Positions 26,856 through 36,635 of a DNA stretch of 64,000 nt are shown piece after piece; position 1 is the stretch's first letter; each line of letters begins with the position of its first letter. Under the pieces are notes generated by a model that ran no database searches, was not told the DNA's origin, and worked only from the letters and a program-made list of their open reading frames with translations. The stretch is from assembly GCF_900520355.1 (NCBI RefSeq), contig NZ_LS999521.1:744001-808000 (forward strand). The letters run 5' to 3'. The DNA is from Acinetobacter calcoaceticus. Its GTDB lineage: Bacteria > Pseudomonadota > Gammaproteobacteria > Pseudomonadales > Moraxellaceae. Both the position numbers and the translations under genes were made by a program.

Positions 26856-28310
26856 TTATTGCTTTTTAAGTTCAGCACTTGATGGTTGATTAACTACTGT
26901 ATCTGAAGAATTTGCTTTTAAACCGCCACCTAGAGTTTTGTATAACTCAATTTGGTTGTTTAAGTTAGCTTGTTGAAGCAAGAGTAGACCTTGTTCTGCT
27001 GAATAAGATGAACGCTGTGCATCAAGAACGGTCAAGTAACTATCAATACCTGCACGGAAGCGGGCATTTGAAAGTGTGTAGTTGCGGTCAGTCGCTTCTA
27101 CTAGACGTTGTTGAGCTGTTAAACGTTCACCAATATTGGCACGCGTTGCAAGCGCATCATTAACTTCGCGGAATGCAGACTGAACTGATTTTTCATAATC
27201 AGATAATGCAATTTTCTGATCAGTTTCAGAAATTTTTACATTGGCACGACGCGTACCCCAGTCAAAGATTGGTAAATCTAGGCTTGGTCCAACTGACCAC
27301 ACAAATCCACCAGACTTAAATAGATCACTTAAGTCAGTCGATGCGTAACCTGCAGAACCCGTTAAGCTAATTGTTGGGAATAAACGTGCTTTTGCAGCAC
27401 CAATATTCGCACCAGCAGCGCTTAAGTTATATTCAGCAGCTTTTACATCTGGACGGTTGTTAAGCAAGTCGCTTGGTAAACCAGCTGTATATACATTCTG
27501 TTGAGTAATACGTTTTACAGGTTGGTTTGGCAACAAGTTTTGCGGAATCGATTGACCTGCTAACAAGTTCAACAAGTTTTGTGCTTGAGCCATCTGAGTT
27601 TTGTAGTTCGCTACATCGTTACGCGCAGTTTCTACAGAAATCTGTGCCTGACGTAGTGGAACTTCGCTGTCGATACCCACATCAAAACGTTTTTTGTTGA
27701 GGTTGTAAGAGTCTTGCTGTGCTTTTAGAGTTTGCTCTGCAAGCTTTAGATTCGCCGATGCAAAAGAATAGTTCAACCATGCTTGAGCAACCTGACTAAT
27801 CAGACTGATTTGTGTCGAATCACGTGCACTTTGCGTTGAAAGATAACTATCTAATGCAGCATCTTTCAAGCTACGAACGCGGCCCCAAAAATCAAGCTCA
27901 TAGGCAGTTACACCCAAACCCACCTGATAGGTAGAGTAGGGGTTATTCGGATCACGGCTTTGAGAAACCTGACGAATTGCACTACCACTTGCTCCGATGG
28001 TTGGAAGCTGGTTGTTTTGAGTAATTCGATATTGCTGTTGAGCACGTTCAATATTGAGCGTTGCTGTACGTAAGTCACGGTTGTTGGCAAGAGCCAAATC
28101 AATCACTTCGAGCAAACGAGGGTCAGAAAAGAACTGTTTATAACCCTGTTCTGCAATAGACGTACCAGAAGCGCTGTTATATCCATAGCTTTGTGGTATA
28201 TCGGTTTTCACGACTGGTTCTGGGCCGCGCATGCTTTGACAAGCTGTCAAAGCAAGCGCAAGTGCAGATACCGCAATGCTACGACCTGAAATAGACCATA
28301 CTTTTTGCAT
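26856..28310 (-). CDS. adeK: Outer-membrane channel AdeK of the AdeIJK efflux pump
   Basis: The TolC/OprM-type lipoprotein has 484 residues from ATG 28310; GTG 28313 would add one. Lipobox ALTAC gives acylated Cys24. Two outer-membrane-efflux repeats follow: the first begins LLEVIDLALANNRDLRTATLNIE, the second LLNNRPDVKAAEYNLSAAG. The trimer forms a beta-barrel and long alpha tunnel through which AdeJ exports beta-lactams, tetracyclines, fluoroquinolones, chloramphenicol and others. Its start overlaps the adeJ stop (GTGATG), so translation is coupled. Confidence 0.96.
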   Translation of the reverse strand: MQKVWSISGRSIAVSALALALTACQSMRGPEPVVKTDIPQSYGYNSASGTSIAEQGYKQFFSDPRLLEVIDLALANNRDLRTATLNIERAQQQYRITQNNQLPTIGASGSAIRQVSQSRDPNNPYSTYQVGLGVTAYELDFWGRVRSLKDAALDSYLSTQSARDSTQISLISQVAQAWLNYSFASANLKLAEQTLKAQQDSYNLNKKRFDVGIDSEVPLRQAQISVETARNDVANYKTQMAQAQNLLNLLAGQSIPQNLLPNQPVKRITQQNVYTAGLPSDLLNNRPDVKAAEYNLSAAGANIGAAKARLFPTISLTGSAGYASTDLSDLFKSGGFVWSVGPSLDLPIFDWGTRRANVKISETDQKIALSDYEKSVQSAFREVNDALATRANIGERLTAQQRLVEATDRNYTLSNARFRAGIDSYLTVLDAQRSSYSAEQGLLLLQQANLNNQIELYKTLGGGLKANSSDTVVNQPSSAELKKQ

Positions 28311-31300
28311 CACGATTTATGCTCCTGAGTGTTTATGGTTTTTGGTTTGTACTTAAAGATACTACGAATCCACACATAGAATACAGGGATAAAGAAGATA
28401 CCTAAGAACGTTGCACTGAGTACGCCACCGAGTACACCGTAACCGACAGAGTGCTGACTTCCTGCACCTGCACCTGTTGAAAGAGCAAGTGGAAGTACAC
28501 CAAAACCGAAGGCAAGGGTGGTCATAATAATTGGACGTAAACGCATTTTTGAAGCATGTAAAGTTGCATCAATGAGGTCTTCACCTTTTTCCTGCAGCTC
28601 TTTTGCGAACTCAACAATCAAGATCGCATTTTTTGCAGAAAGGCCGATGACTGCGATCATCGCTACCTGGAAGTAAATGTTATTTGAGAGATTTGGATCT
28701 CCTTTAATAATCATACCCAAGTAAGTCAATATGATTGCACCAATAATACCGAGTGGTACTACAAGTAAAACCGAGAACGGAATAGACCAGCTTTCATATA
28801 ATGCAGCTAAGCAAAGGAAAACGATTAACAATGAAAGAGCATAAAGGAATGGAGCTTGAGCACCAGACTCACGTTCTTCAAGTGATAAACCTGTCCATTC
28901 ATAGTCGAAACCTTGTAAGCCCATAGATGGTAACTTAGCAATAATTTCTTCCATTGCTTTCATAGAATCACCAGAACTTACGCCTGGTGCAGGTGTACCT
29001 TGAATGTTAACCGATGACACGCCGTTATAACGTTCAAGACGAGGAGAACCATATGTCCATTCGCCAGTAGCAAATGCAGAGAACGGTACCATTTCGCCTT
29101 TGCTATTACGCACATACCACTTGTTTAAGTCTTCAGGCATCATACGGCTACCCGAATCACCTTGAACATAAACTTTTTTCACACGACCACGGTCAACGAA
29201 GTCATTAATGTATGAACCACCCCATGCAATACGCATAGTGTTGTTAATGTCAGCAATGCTCACGCCCATAGCGCCAGCTTGAGCCTGATCTACATTAATT
29301 TGATACTGAGGTGTATCTTCTTGACCATTAGGACGTACTCCTACAAGACGCTTATCTTGTGAAGCCAAACCTAAAATTGTGTTACGTGCGGCAATCAGTT
29401 TCTCATGGCCTTGACCACTTGAATCTTTAAGCTGCAAGTTAAAACCAGCTGTTACGCCTAATTCAGGCATTGCTGGAAGCTGTAATGGCATGATGTAAGA
29501 TGCGTCTTTAACGATCATGTTTAATGCCATACCACGTTGAATTAACGCGCCAATCTGAGACTCTGGTGAAGTACGTTCACTCCAGTCTTTCAATTTAACG
29601 AAGCCAATACCAGCATTTTGACCAACACCTGTGAATGAGAAGCCTGAAACGGTGAAAATAGATTCCACTGTATCTTTTTCATTCATGAAGAAATTCGTCA
29701 TGGTATCAACGACTTTATTGGTACGATCAAGCGTTGCATTTGGTGGTAATTGTACAAGTGTCATGACCACACCCTGATCTTCTTCTGGTAAGAATGAAGA
29801 TGGGAGTTTTTGGAACAAGAACACTAATAAGCCAATCACTACAGCGTAAAGTACGCCAGAGAAGATTTTGCCTTTAAGCATGCGGCTAACACCATTTTGG
29901 TAGCTATGCGACATGCGGTCAAAACCGTTGTTAAATCCTCTGAAGAAACGAGCAAAAATATTATTGCTTGGCTCTTTGTTCGGATCATGCTGTTTCAAAA
30001 TTGTTGCACAAAGTGCAGGGGTAAAGGTTAACGCCACAATTAACGATAAAACCATTGCTGTTACAAGGGTAATCGAGAATTGACGGTAAATTACACCAGT
30101 CGTACCACCAAAGAATGCCATTGGTACGAATACCGCTGTCAATACGCTTGTAATACCGATTAACGCACCAGAAATCTGTTCCATTGATCGTGAAGTCGCC
30201 GTGACCGGATCGGTATGTTCTTCACTCATCACACGTTCAACGTTTTCTACTACAACAATGGCATCATCGACCAGAAGACCAATTGCCAATACCATAGCGA
30301 ACATGGTCAAGGTGTTAATTGAGAAGCCAAAAATATTGATGACTGCAAATGTACCTAATACAACAACAGGTACAGCAAGTGTTGGAATAATCGTTGCACG
30401 CCAGTTCTGCAAGAACAGGAACATGACAATAAATACCAAAACTACGGCTTCAATTAATGTGTGTACAACACTCTCAATTGAAAGACGAATAAATGGGGTA
30501 GTGTCATAAGCCAGTTTATCTGCAAGGCCTGTTGGATAGTTCTTACGTAATTCGGTTAAACGATGTTCAACAGCATCAGCGGTATCAAGTGCGTTGGCAC
30601 CCGTTGCAATTTTAATTGCAAGACCACCAGCAGGTTTACCATTAAACTTCGAATCGAATTGATAGTTATCAGAACCTAATTCAACACGAGCAACATCTTT
30701 TAAACGAACCTCAGCACCTGATGCTGTGTTCTTTAAGAAGATATTTTTAAACTGCTCAGGTGTTTGCAACAAACTTTGTGCATTCACTGTTGCGTTAAGG
30801 ACCTGACCTTGTACGGCTGGTGCTCCGCCTAACTGACCTACAGCAACTTGTGAGTTTTGCGCTTGCAAAGCAGTCGCAATATCACTTGGTGTTAACTGGT
30901 AATTAGTCAATTTTGCAGGGTCGAGCCAGATACGCATTGCGTATGAACCACCAAAAACTTGTACTTCACCTACACCAGCCACACGGCTAAGTGGTTCTTT
31001 AATTGATGAGTTTACATAGTCTTTAATGTCTGAGTCTGAAAGGGTGTTATCTGGTGAATAAAATGCAATAACTTGTAAGAAGCTTGCACCAGATTTTGTA
31101 ACAGTCACACCTTGACGTTGAACATCTTCAGGTAAAAGAGCAGTTGCAGATTGCAGTTTGTTTTGAACCTGAACCTGTGCAATATCTGGATCAATACCTT
31201 GTTCAAAGTTTAATTGAATAGAGGCCTGACCGTTACCCGCACTGTTAGATGAAATATAACGTAAACCATCTAGACCATTCATTTGTTGTTCAATGATCTG

Positions 31301-31486
31301 GGTTACGGTATTTTCAACAGTCTCAGCCGATGCACCAGGATAAGTTGCAGCAATTGTAACTGTCGGCGGTGCAATCGTCGGATACTGAGCAATAGGCATT
31401 TTTGTAAGCGTGAGAATACCCGCCAACATAATGACTAATGCAATCACCCAAGCAAAAATGGGGCGATGAATAAAAAATTGTGCCAT
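28310..31486 (-). CDS. adeJ: RND inner-membrane transporter AdeJ
   Basis: The 1058-residue HAE1-type RND pump is complete, with twelve membrane helices and two large periplasmic loops. The proton-relay Asp pair is in GLLVDDAIVVVEN and the partner Lys in GLSAKNAILIVEFAKE. The N-terminus, FFIHRPIFAWVIALVIMLAG, and PIAQYPTIAPPTV are classical. It captures drugs from periplasm and membrane and passes them to AdeK, driven by protons. It lies between adeI (12-base gap) and adeK (overlap). AdeIJK is the constitutive RND pump of Acinetobacter. Confidence 0.97.
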   Translation of the reverse strand: MAQFFIHRPIFAWVIALVIMLAGILTLTKMPIAQYPTIAPPTVTIAATYPGASAETVENTVTQIIEQQMNGLDGLRYISSNSAGNGQASIQLNFEQGIDPDIAQVQVQNKLQSATALLPEDVQRQGVTVTKSGASFLQVIAFYSPDNTLSDSDIKDYVNSSIKEPLSRVAGVGEVQVFGGSYAMRIWLDPAKLTNYQLTPSDIATALQAQNSQVAVGQLGGAPAVQGQVLNATVNAQSLLQTPEQFKNIFLKNTASGAEVRLKDVARVELGSDNYQFDSKFNGKPAGGLAIKIATGANALDTADAVEHRLTELRKNYPTGLADKLAYDTTPFIRLSIESVVHTLIEAVVLVFIVMFLFLQNWRATIIPTLAVPVVVLGTFAVINIFGFSINTLTMFAMVLAIGLLVDDAIVVVENVERVMSEEHTDPVTATSRSMEQISGALIGITSVLTAVFVPMAFFGGTTGVIYRQFSITLVTAMVLSLIVALTFTPALCATILKQHDPNKEPSNNIFARFFRGFNNGFDRMSHSYQNGVSRMLKGKIFSGVLYAVVIGLLVFLFQKLPSSFLPEEDQGVVMTLVQLPPNATLDRTNKVVDTMTNFFMNEKDTVESIFTVSGFSFTGVGQNAGIGFVKLKDWSERTSPESQIGALIQRGMALNMIVKDASYIMPLQLPAMPELGVTAGFNLQLKDSSGQGHEKLIAARNTILGLASQDKRLVGVRPNGQEDTPQYQINVDQAQAGAMGVSIADINNTMRIAWGGSYINDFVDRGRVKKVYVQGDSGSRMMPEDLNKWYVRNSKGEMVPFSAFATGEWTYGSPRLERYNGVSSVNIQGTPAPGVSSGDSMKAMEEIIAKLPSMGLQGFDYEWTGLSLEERESGAQAPFLYALSLLIVFLCLAALYESWSIPFSVLLVVPLGIIGAIILTYLGMIIKGDPNLSNNIYFQVAMIAVIGLSAKNAILIVEFAKELQEKGEDLIDATLHASKMRLRPIIMTTLAFGFGVLPLALSTGAGAGSQHSVGYGVLGGVLSATFLGIFFIPVFYVWIRSIFKYKPKTINTQEHKS

Positions 31487-31498
31487 TCAATCTACCCC

Positions 31499-32749
31499 TT
31501 ATGCATTTGAAGATGCTTTCTGTTCTGCTTGAGGTTTACCTGATTGAGCCGGTTTTGTCGCATTTGGCGCTGCACCTTGAGGAGCTGCTGGTTGAGCTTG
31601 GTAAGGTTTTGCTGACACTTCTTGCCCTTCTTTAACTTTGGCAACACCGTCAACAATTACTTTATCACCAGCTTTAAGACCATTGGTCACAATCCAGTTT
31701 TGTCCTTGAACACCAGAAGTTTCAACAGGACGACTCTCAACAGCACCTTTTGCATTTACAGTCATCGCCATGGCTTGACCTGTCGGTAAACGTGTAATTG
31801 CAGCTTGAGGAATCAGATAAGCATTTGGAACTACACCTTGAACAATCTGCGCAGTTGTATACATACCAGGAAGTAACAGATGATTCGGGTTTGAGAATAC
31901 GGCACGTAAAGTAACGGTACCTGTATCTTGATTTACAGAAGCATCAGAGAAAGCAAGTTGTCCTTCGATAGGATAGGTTGAACCATCTTCGAGCTTCAAT
32001 TTCACTTTCGTGTTGTTACTATTATTTAAACTGCCTTTACTGAGTTGTTGACGTAAACGTAATAACTCGGCACTAGACTGGTTAATATCAACATAGATTG
32101 GATCTAATTGTTGAATCGTCACTAAAGGATCAGTTTGGTTTGCAGTAACTAAAGCACCAGCTGTTACAGAAGAACGTCCAGACTGACCAGAAATTGGTGA
32201 GCGAATTGTAGAATAACCAAGATCTACATTTGCATTCGTTACTTGCGCTTTCGCAGCAGAAACTTGTGCTTCTGCAACATTAACCTGACCAAGTAAGTCG
32301 TCATATTCTTGTCTAGATACAGCATTACTCGAAACAAGTTGCTTATAACGGTTGAGCTTGGTACGCAGTGAAGCTAGATTTGCCTGTTGTTGTAAAAGTG
32401 ATGCTTTTGCATTTTCAAGCGTTGCACGGTTAGTTCGAGAGTCCAGTTCATAAAGAGCCTGACCTTCACGAACATAACTTCCTTCAGCAAACAAGCGTTT
32501 TAAAATTACGCCACTTGTTTGAGGGCGAACTTCAGAAATTTGATATGCTGAAGTACGGCCGGAAAGCTCAACGCTTTGTTCAACACTTTGTGGTTGAGCA
32601 ACAATAACACCTACTTCAGCAGGCGGCATTTTCTGAGCAGCAGCAGCTTGCTGTTTCTCATCGGAGCCTTTGCCACAACCAACAAGTGCGATACTTGTTG
32701 CTAATGCGCAAGCAGTAAGGGCAGGAGCCCAAAGCTTAGCCGACATCAT
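31499..32749 (-). CDS. adeI: Membrane-fusion protein AdeI
   Basis: The 416-residue lipoprotein has lipobox ALVGC (acylated Cys25). The periplasmic adaptor domains follow in order: barrel-sandwich/lipoyl halves around a helical hairpin (LENAKASLLQQQANLASLRTKL ... EAQVSAAKAQVTNANVDLGYSTIRSPISG), then a beta-barrel and a membrane-proximal domain ending KVKEGQEVSAKPY. A Pro/Ala/Gln-rich tail closes the protein. It bridges AdeJ and AdeK. It starts 24 bases after a PAP2 gene, so the promoter for the pump probably lies ahead of that gene. Confidence 0.96.
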   Translation of the reverse strand: MMSAKLWAPALTACALATSIALVGCGKGSDEKQQAAAAQKMPPAEVGVIVAQPQSVEQSVELSGRTSAYQISEVRPQTSGVILKRLFAEGSYVREGQALYELDSRTNRATLENAKASLLQQQANLASLRTKLNRYKQLVSSNAVSRQEYDDLLGQVNVAEAQVSAAKAQVTNANVDLGYSTIRSPISGQSGRSSVTAGALVTANQTDPLVTIQQLDPIYVDINQSSAELLRLRQQLSKGSLNNSNNTKVKLKLEDGSTYPIEGQLAFSDASVNQDTGTVTLRAVFSNPNHLLLPGMYTTAQIVQGVVPNAYLIPQAAITRLPTGQAMAMTVNAKGAVESRPVETSGVQGQNWIVTNGLKAGDKVIVDGVAKVKEGQEVSAKPYQAQPAAPQGAAPNATKPAQSGKPQAEQKASSNA

Positions 32750-32772
32750 TGTTCCACCTCGTTAGATAAAAT

Positions 32773-33399
32773 CTAAAAATATATTTGTTTTTTACTTAAC
32801 CTACTTTGTGTTTGTAATAACCAGAGCCAAAGCAGTGCAATCCAAATAAAACCTATGCCCCAACCGGCGAGTACATCTGTTGGAAAATGAACTCCAGCAT
32901 ATATTCTTGAAAGCCCCATGCAGATAAACCAAAGACAGGAAATCAAAATGATATAAGGAGAGTTAGTGTTGGGCTTATGGCATAACATTATCATTGCGAA
33001 ACAAGCCAGTGTTGATGCATAAACACTGTGTGCACTTGGGAACGATGCACCATAACTTTCGACAATATGATATACCTGTGGGGGTCTTGGGCGGTCAACA
33101 CACCACTTGAGCAGCCAACCCATGGTGATACTGCCAATAACTCCCACGCTAATGAAAATAACAGTAATATATTTTTTATACCATGCCTGATGTACACACA
33201 CCAGAAAGGATAAAAAACATACAAAAGGCATACCACCTACACGAGCCAGAAAGATCGTAATAAAGTTAAGATAATCTAATCGGTGTTCACTCAATATTTG
33301 AACGCTCAGGAGATCCATAGATTGAAGTCTTGGTACAAAAAGACCAAGCACACCTAATCCGAAAAAAATACAACCAATAAAAAGCAACATATAGGGCAT
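32773..33399 (-). CDS. PAP2-family phosphatase, first gene of the adeIJK transcription unit
   Basis: The 208-residue membrane protein has about five or six helices and the full PAP2 signature: KWCVDRPRPP (motif 1), PSAHS (motif 2) and SRIYAGVHFPTDVLAG (motif 3, with both His and Asp). It resembles undecaprenyl pyrophosphate or phosphatidylglycerophosphate phosphatases (PgpB/BcrC type). With only 23 bases to adeI, it is almost certainly co-transcribed with the pump. Control by the promoter and palindrome at 33447-33478 therefore applies to all four genes. Confidence 0.9.
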   Translation of the reverse strand: MPYMLLFIGCIFFGLGVLGLFVPRLQSMDLLSVQILSEHRLDYLNFITIFLARVGGMPFVCFLSFLVCVHQAWYKKYITVIFISVGVIGSITMGWLLKWCVDRPRPPQVYHIVESYGASFPSAHSVYASTLACFAMIMLCHKPNTNSPYIILISCLWFICMGLSRIYAGVHFPTDVLAGWGIGFIWIALLWLWLLQTQSRLSKKQIYF

Positions 33400-33446
33400 G
33401 TATATACCTTTGCTTATTCAAGCAGTGTCCACTACTGAAAGCCGTT

Positions 33447-33478
33447 AAAAGTGTACTTGTCAGTACACTTTTTTTCAA
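33447..33478 (-). promoter_or_regulatory. Promoter of pap2-adeIJK overlain by a TetR-type palindrome
   Basis: On the minus strand a -35 TTGAAA (plus 33473-33478), a 17-base spacer and -10 TACACT (plus 33450-33455) precede the PAP2 ATG. Almost all of it is covered by a perfect inverted repeat with 11-base arms, AAAAGTGTACT (33447-33457) and AGTACACTTTT (33462-33472), around TGTC. A repressor dimer here would block RNA polymerase. AdeN, the TetR-family repressor of adeIJK in A. baumannii, is the obvious candidate (inference). Confidence 0.7.
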
Positions 33479-33582
33479 GCCTGATAGATCATCGTAAATT
33501 CATTTTGAAAATTTTTTAACATTTGGAAAAACAATCACAACAAAATTGACGGAATTCACATTTTGTGTACAAAGCAAAATTG

Positions 33583-35643
33583 TTAGTGTTCTGTCTTTTT
33601 TCCATTATTTGTAGTGGTATTTTCTTCAAGTTCTAGAGGTTGTTTTGGTGGCCAGAAAAAATCGCTTGGACGAGTCAGAAAATGGGTCATTACCAGTTTA
33701 GCTAAAGGTTTCCATTGTTCGAAGCGAACTCGACGTGCCCGTAGTGCCACAATAATGGTTAAGGTGAAACTAACGAATAAGTTAGTGAGACCAATACATA
33801 ACACACCTAGGAAGGACACAATAATCAGTCCGATATCTGGGCTACCGTTAATGGTCATTAAACCTTGAATAAAGTTAGCTGATGCAAAGGCAATATGGCG
33901 AATATCTAAAGGTAAACCTAAAATAAAGCCTATGGTGCCCATACTTCCTAACATAATCCCGAATAAGAAGTTACCCGCTAAGGCTCCTAAGTTACGCTCA
34001 ATATATTCAGCAAAACGGTTTAAGCGATCTTGCCCAAACCAGTTTGCTAAGCGGTGATGTGCTCTTAGGCGTGGACCGACTTTCCGATAAACAGCCATGT
34101 TGTCGAAATATCCCGCAATGAGACCTGACAAAAATAAGCAAACTCCGGCTACGGCTGCATGTGGAACAGCCAAAGAGGTGAAGGGATTTAAGCTGTGCAA
34201 CAAATAAGTCGCTTTAGTATGAGTTAATAAAGGCTCATCAAGATAGAATTGCCAAGCAAAAGTAATGAGTGCGGCTGTAGGAATCGCAATTGAAATATTG
34301 CCTAAAATAGCAATAAATTGTGTTCGAATAATATTAATAATAAGAGCTGCTAACTCTGCAATTTGAGCTGTTTTAGAGCCTTTACGCTGTTGTACTGTTG
34401 CAGCAAGAGCCGCAGCAGTCATCGCAGGTTGTTTGGTTGCAACTGTGAAATGTAGAACATGGATCAGAATGAACCCTAGGGAATAATTCATACTGAAAGT
34501 AAAGGCTTGCATGAGCGGAGCCATAGTCATTCTTGCTGCAAGAATTTTTAAAGATGCCATACAAGCGATAATAACGCCCGCTCCAGCGGCAGCTTTATAC
34601 ATGCCCCAGAAACCTTTGGTATCAGTACTTACATAATGTTCACCTGTTCGGCTGGCATTTTCAGTCACTTGAAAGGCAATAAGTTCACTTGTCGTACTTA
34701 ATAAAGAACGAACACTTTTTTCACTGTAGTGCGCCTTGGTTAAATCGGAAATAAGATGCCCTAAAGAGACATATTTTCCTTTACTGTTATCTACAACCAA
34801 ATAAAGCAGTAATTCAATTCGGTCGAGGCACTGCTCAAGTAACGACAATAAATAAGTTAAGCTTAAGCTGACACCGATTCTTTTTGTGGCACGACGAATC
34901 TTTAAAACAACATCCCGGCATTGTTCCAACATCACAAATGCTTGTGATGCATCGGGAGGAGAAATAACCGCAATTTCATGTTCAGAAAGTTCTTGTTTTT
35001 TGTACTTTTCGATAAACTCAATAATTTCACGGTTCTGAACTAAAAATGGTGATTCATATTCAGTTAATTCGGGTTGAGCATTAATAAATTCAGGGTAAAG
35101 ACCAATTCCACTAATTCGATAAGTTAAGACGGTGATTGCTTTAATCATTTCACTTTGAATGACAAGCTTTTCGTCTACATTACTTTGGCTTTGTCCAATA
35201 AGGCTAAATAAGTTTGCCCAATCTTCATCATCAATATTATTAAGCCAGATTTTGTCACTTTCTAAATAGAAAATTCGACCAATTAATATTTTGAGTTGGC
35301 TTGCATCTTCGATTAACGGTAAAAAATGTGCTCCGAGTCTTTGTCCCAGTTGGTTCCAGAAACCATCTAAAGACAAAATTCCACTATCTGCATATAAACT
35401 TACTTGCTTATAGCGATTAATTAAACGTAATAAAAAAGTTTGTAGTAGGAGGGGAGCTGTAGGTGTACGTAATAGACTTTCAATGAAAGCCTGTATTTTT
35501 TGCTTGATCTCAATCGTATCATTAGGATCGGATGGACGAATGGCATTGACTAATTCAATGAGTGAATTTTCATCAATAACAGCTTGAGTATCCTCAAGCT
35601 GTTTCTGTATTTTTAAAAAATGATCTGAAAAATTTATATGCAT
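33583..35643 (-). CDS. Gcr-family membrane protein annotated as site-specific recombinase
   Basis: Start ATG 35643 (686 residues); TTG 35649 is an alternative. The N-terminal half is soluble and helical. From about residue 350 there are several membrane helices (YKAAAGAGVIIACMASLKIL, FTFSMNYSLGFILIHVLHF, and others), with GPRLRAHHRLANWFGQDRL between them and LVMTHFLTRPSDFFWPP near the end. This matches the family called site-specific recombinase after gonococcal Gcr. Multiple membrane helices and the absence of Tyr or Ser recombinase motifs make a DNA recombinase role doubtful. It starts 15 bases after ispB on the same strand. Confidence 0.8.
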   Translation of the reverse strand: MHINFSDHFLKIQKQLEDTQAVIDENSLIELVNAIRPSDPNDTIEIKQKIQAFIESLLRTPTAPLLLQTFLLRLINRYKQVSLYADSGILSLDGFWNQLGQRLGAHFLPLIEDASQLKILIGRIFYLESDKIWLNNIDDEDWANLFSLIGQSQSNVDEKLVIQSEMIKAITVLTYRISGIGLYPEFINAQPELTEYESPFLVQNREIIEFIEKYKKQELSEHEIAVISPPDASQAFVMLEQCRDVVLKIRRATKRIGVSLSLTYLLSLLEQCLDRIELLLYLVVDNSKGKYVSLGHLISDLTKAHYSEKSVRSLLSTTSELIAFQVTENASRTGEHYVSTDTKGFWGMYKAAAGAGVIIACMASLKILAARMTMAPLMQAFTFSMNYSLGFILIHVLHFTVATKQPAMTAAALAATVQQRKGSKTAQIAELAALIINIIRTQFIAILGNISIAIPTAALITFAWQFYLDEPLLTHTKATYLLHSLNPFTSLAVPHAAVAGVCLFLSGLIAGYFDNMAVYRKVGPRLRAHHRLANWFGQDRLNRFAEYIERNLGALAGNFLFGIMLGSMGTIGFILGLPLDIRHIAFASANFIQGLMTINGSPDIGLIIVSFLGVLCIGLTNLFVSFTLTIIVALRARRVRFEQWKPLAKLVMTHFLTRPSDFFWPPKQPLELEENTTTNNGKKTEH

Positions 35644-35657
35644 AGGCAAAATAATAT

Positions 35658-36635
35658 CTATTGTATTCGATGTAACGCAAGCTGAGTTAAGTTAATCAAA
35701 GCCTGACGATATGGTGTATCGGGAAGGTTTGATAAAGCTTGCAGTGCTGCTTCTGTTTCTTCTTGGGCACGTTGGTGGCAGTAATCTAAAGCACCAGACT
35801 TCTGTACAATTTCAATAACCTGAGGTAATTGGTCCACACCACCAGTTGCAATACTGCGACGAATAATCGCATGTTCTTCACCAGTTGAATGGGCTAATGC
35901 AGAAATTAACGGTAAAGTTGGCTTACCTTCCATTAAATCATCACCAATATTTTTACCTAATGTTTCAGCATCTGAAGTGTAGTCTAAAATATCATCAATA
36001 ATTTGGAATGCATTACCAAAATGACCAGCAAACAATCTCAATGGTTCACGATACGCTTCTTGTCCAGCTAAAATAGCAGCGCCTTCTGTAGCGAGTTCAA
36101 ACAGGCGAGAAGTTTTACCGTGAATAATTTTTAAATAAGTTTCTTCTGTTGTATCGGGTTGATGCTGCGATTGAAGTTGTAATACTTCACCTTCAGCAAT
36201 TTCACATGTACCTGTTGAAAAATCTTTCAATAAAGTCATGTTATTTAAATCGACTAGTAAATCGAAAGCACGGGCAATGAGGAAGTCACCGACTAATACG
36301 GCTGTCTGATTGTTCCATGTCGCATTTGCTGTAGGTCGACCACGACGAAGCCCAGATTCATCTACCACATCATCATGGACTAATGTCGCGGTATGCAACA
36401 TTTCAATGATTGCGGCCAGACGCTGTGCGTTTGCCATATTATCTAAACCACATGCACGAGCAGCGAGTAAGCACATGATTGGGCGCATACGTTTTCCGCC
36501 AGCTTCAACAACATGTTTGCTGACAGACATGACTAAACCGACTTTTGAGCTAATTCCTTCATTAATCAAGTGATCCATCGCAGCAAAGTCTGAGGCAACA
36601 GGCGCAAGAATATCTTGCTTGAAATCGATGACCAT
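35658..36635 (-). CDS. ispB: Octaprenyl/nonaprenyl diphosphate synthase
   Basis: The 325-residue long-chain prenyltransferase builds the side chain of ubiquinone. It has GGKRMRP, first Asp motif LVHDDVVDES with RRGRPT, the KTSRLFELA block, and second motif DDILDYTSD, with GKPTLPLI after it. The DDxxD first motif, without the two-residue insertion, separates it from IspA at 2.4 kb. It is divergent from rplU-rpmA, an arrangement seen widely in gammaproteobacteria. Confidence 0.95.
   Translation of the reverse strand: MVIDFKQDILAPVASDFAAMDHLINEGISSKVGLVMSVSKHVVEAGGKRMRPIMCLLAARACGLDNMANAQRLAAIIEMLHTATLVHDDVVDESGLRRGRPTANATWNNQTAVLVGDFLIARAFDLLVDLNNMTLLKDFSTGTCEIAEGEVLQLQSQHQPDTTEETYLKIIHGKTSRLFELATEGAAILAGQEAYREPLRLFAGHFGNAFQIIDDILDYTSDAETLGKNIGDDLMEGKPTLPLISALAHSTGEEHAIIRRSIATGGVDQLPQVIEIVQKSGALDYCHQRAQEETEAALQALSNLPDTPYRQALINLTQLALHRIQ

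Noticed and set aside
33447..33475. Palindrome followed by T run read as a plus-strand terminator
   Set aside because: No plus-strand gene ends upstream of it, and its fit over a minus-strand promoter makes an operator more likely.
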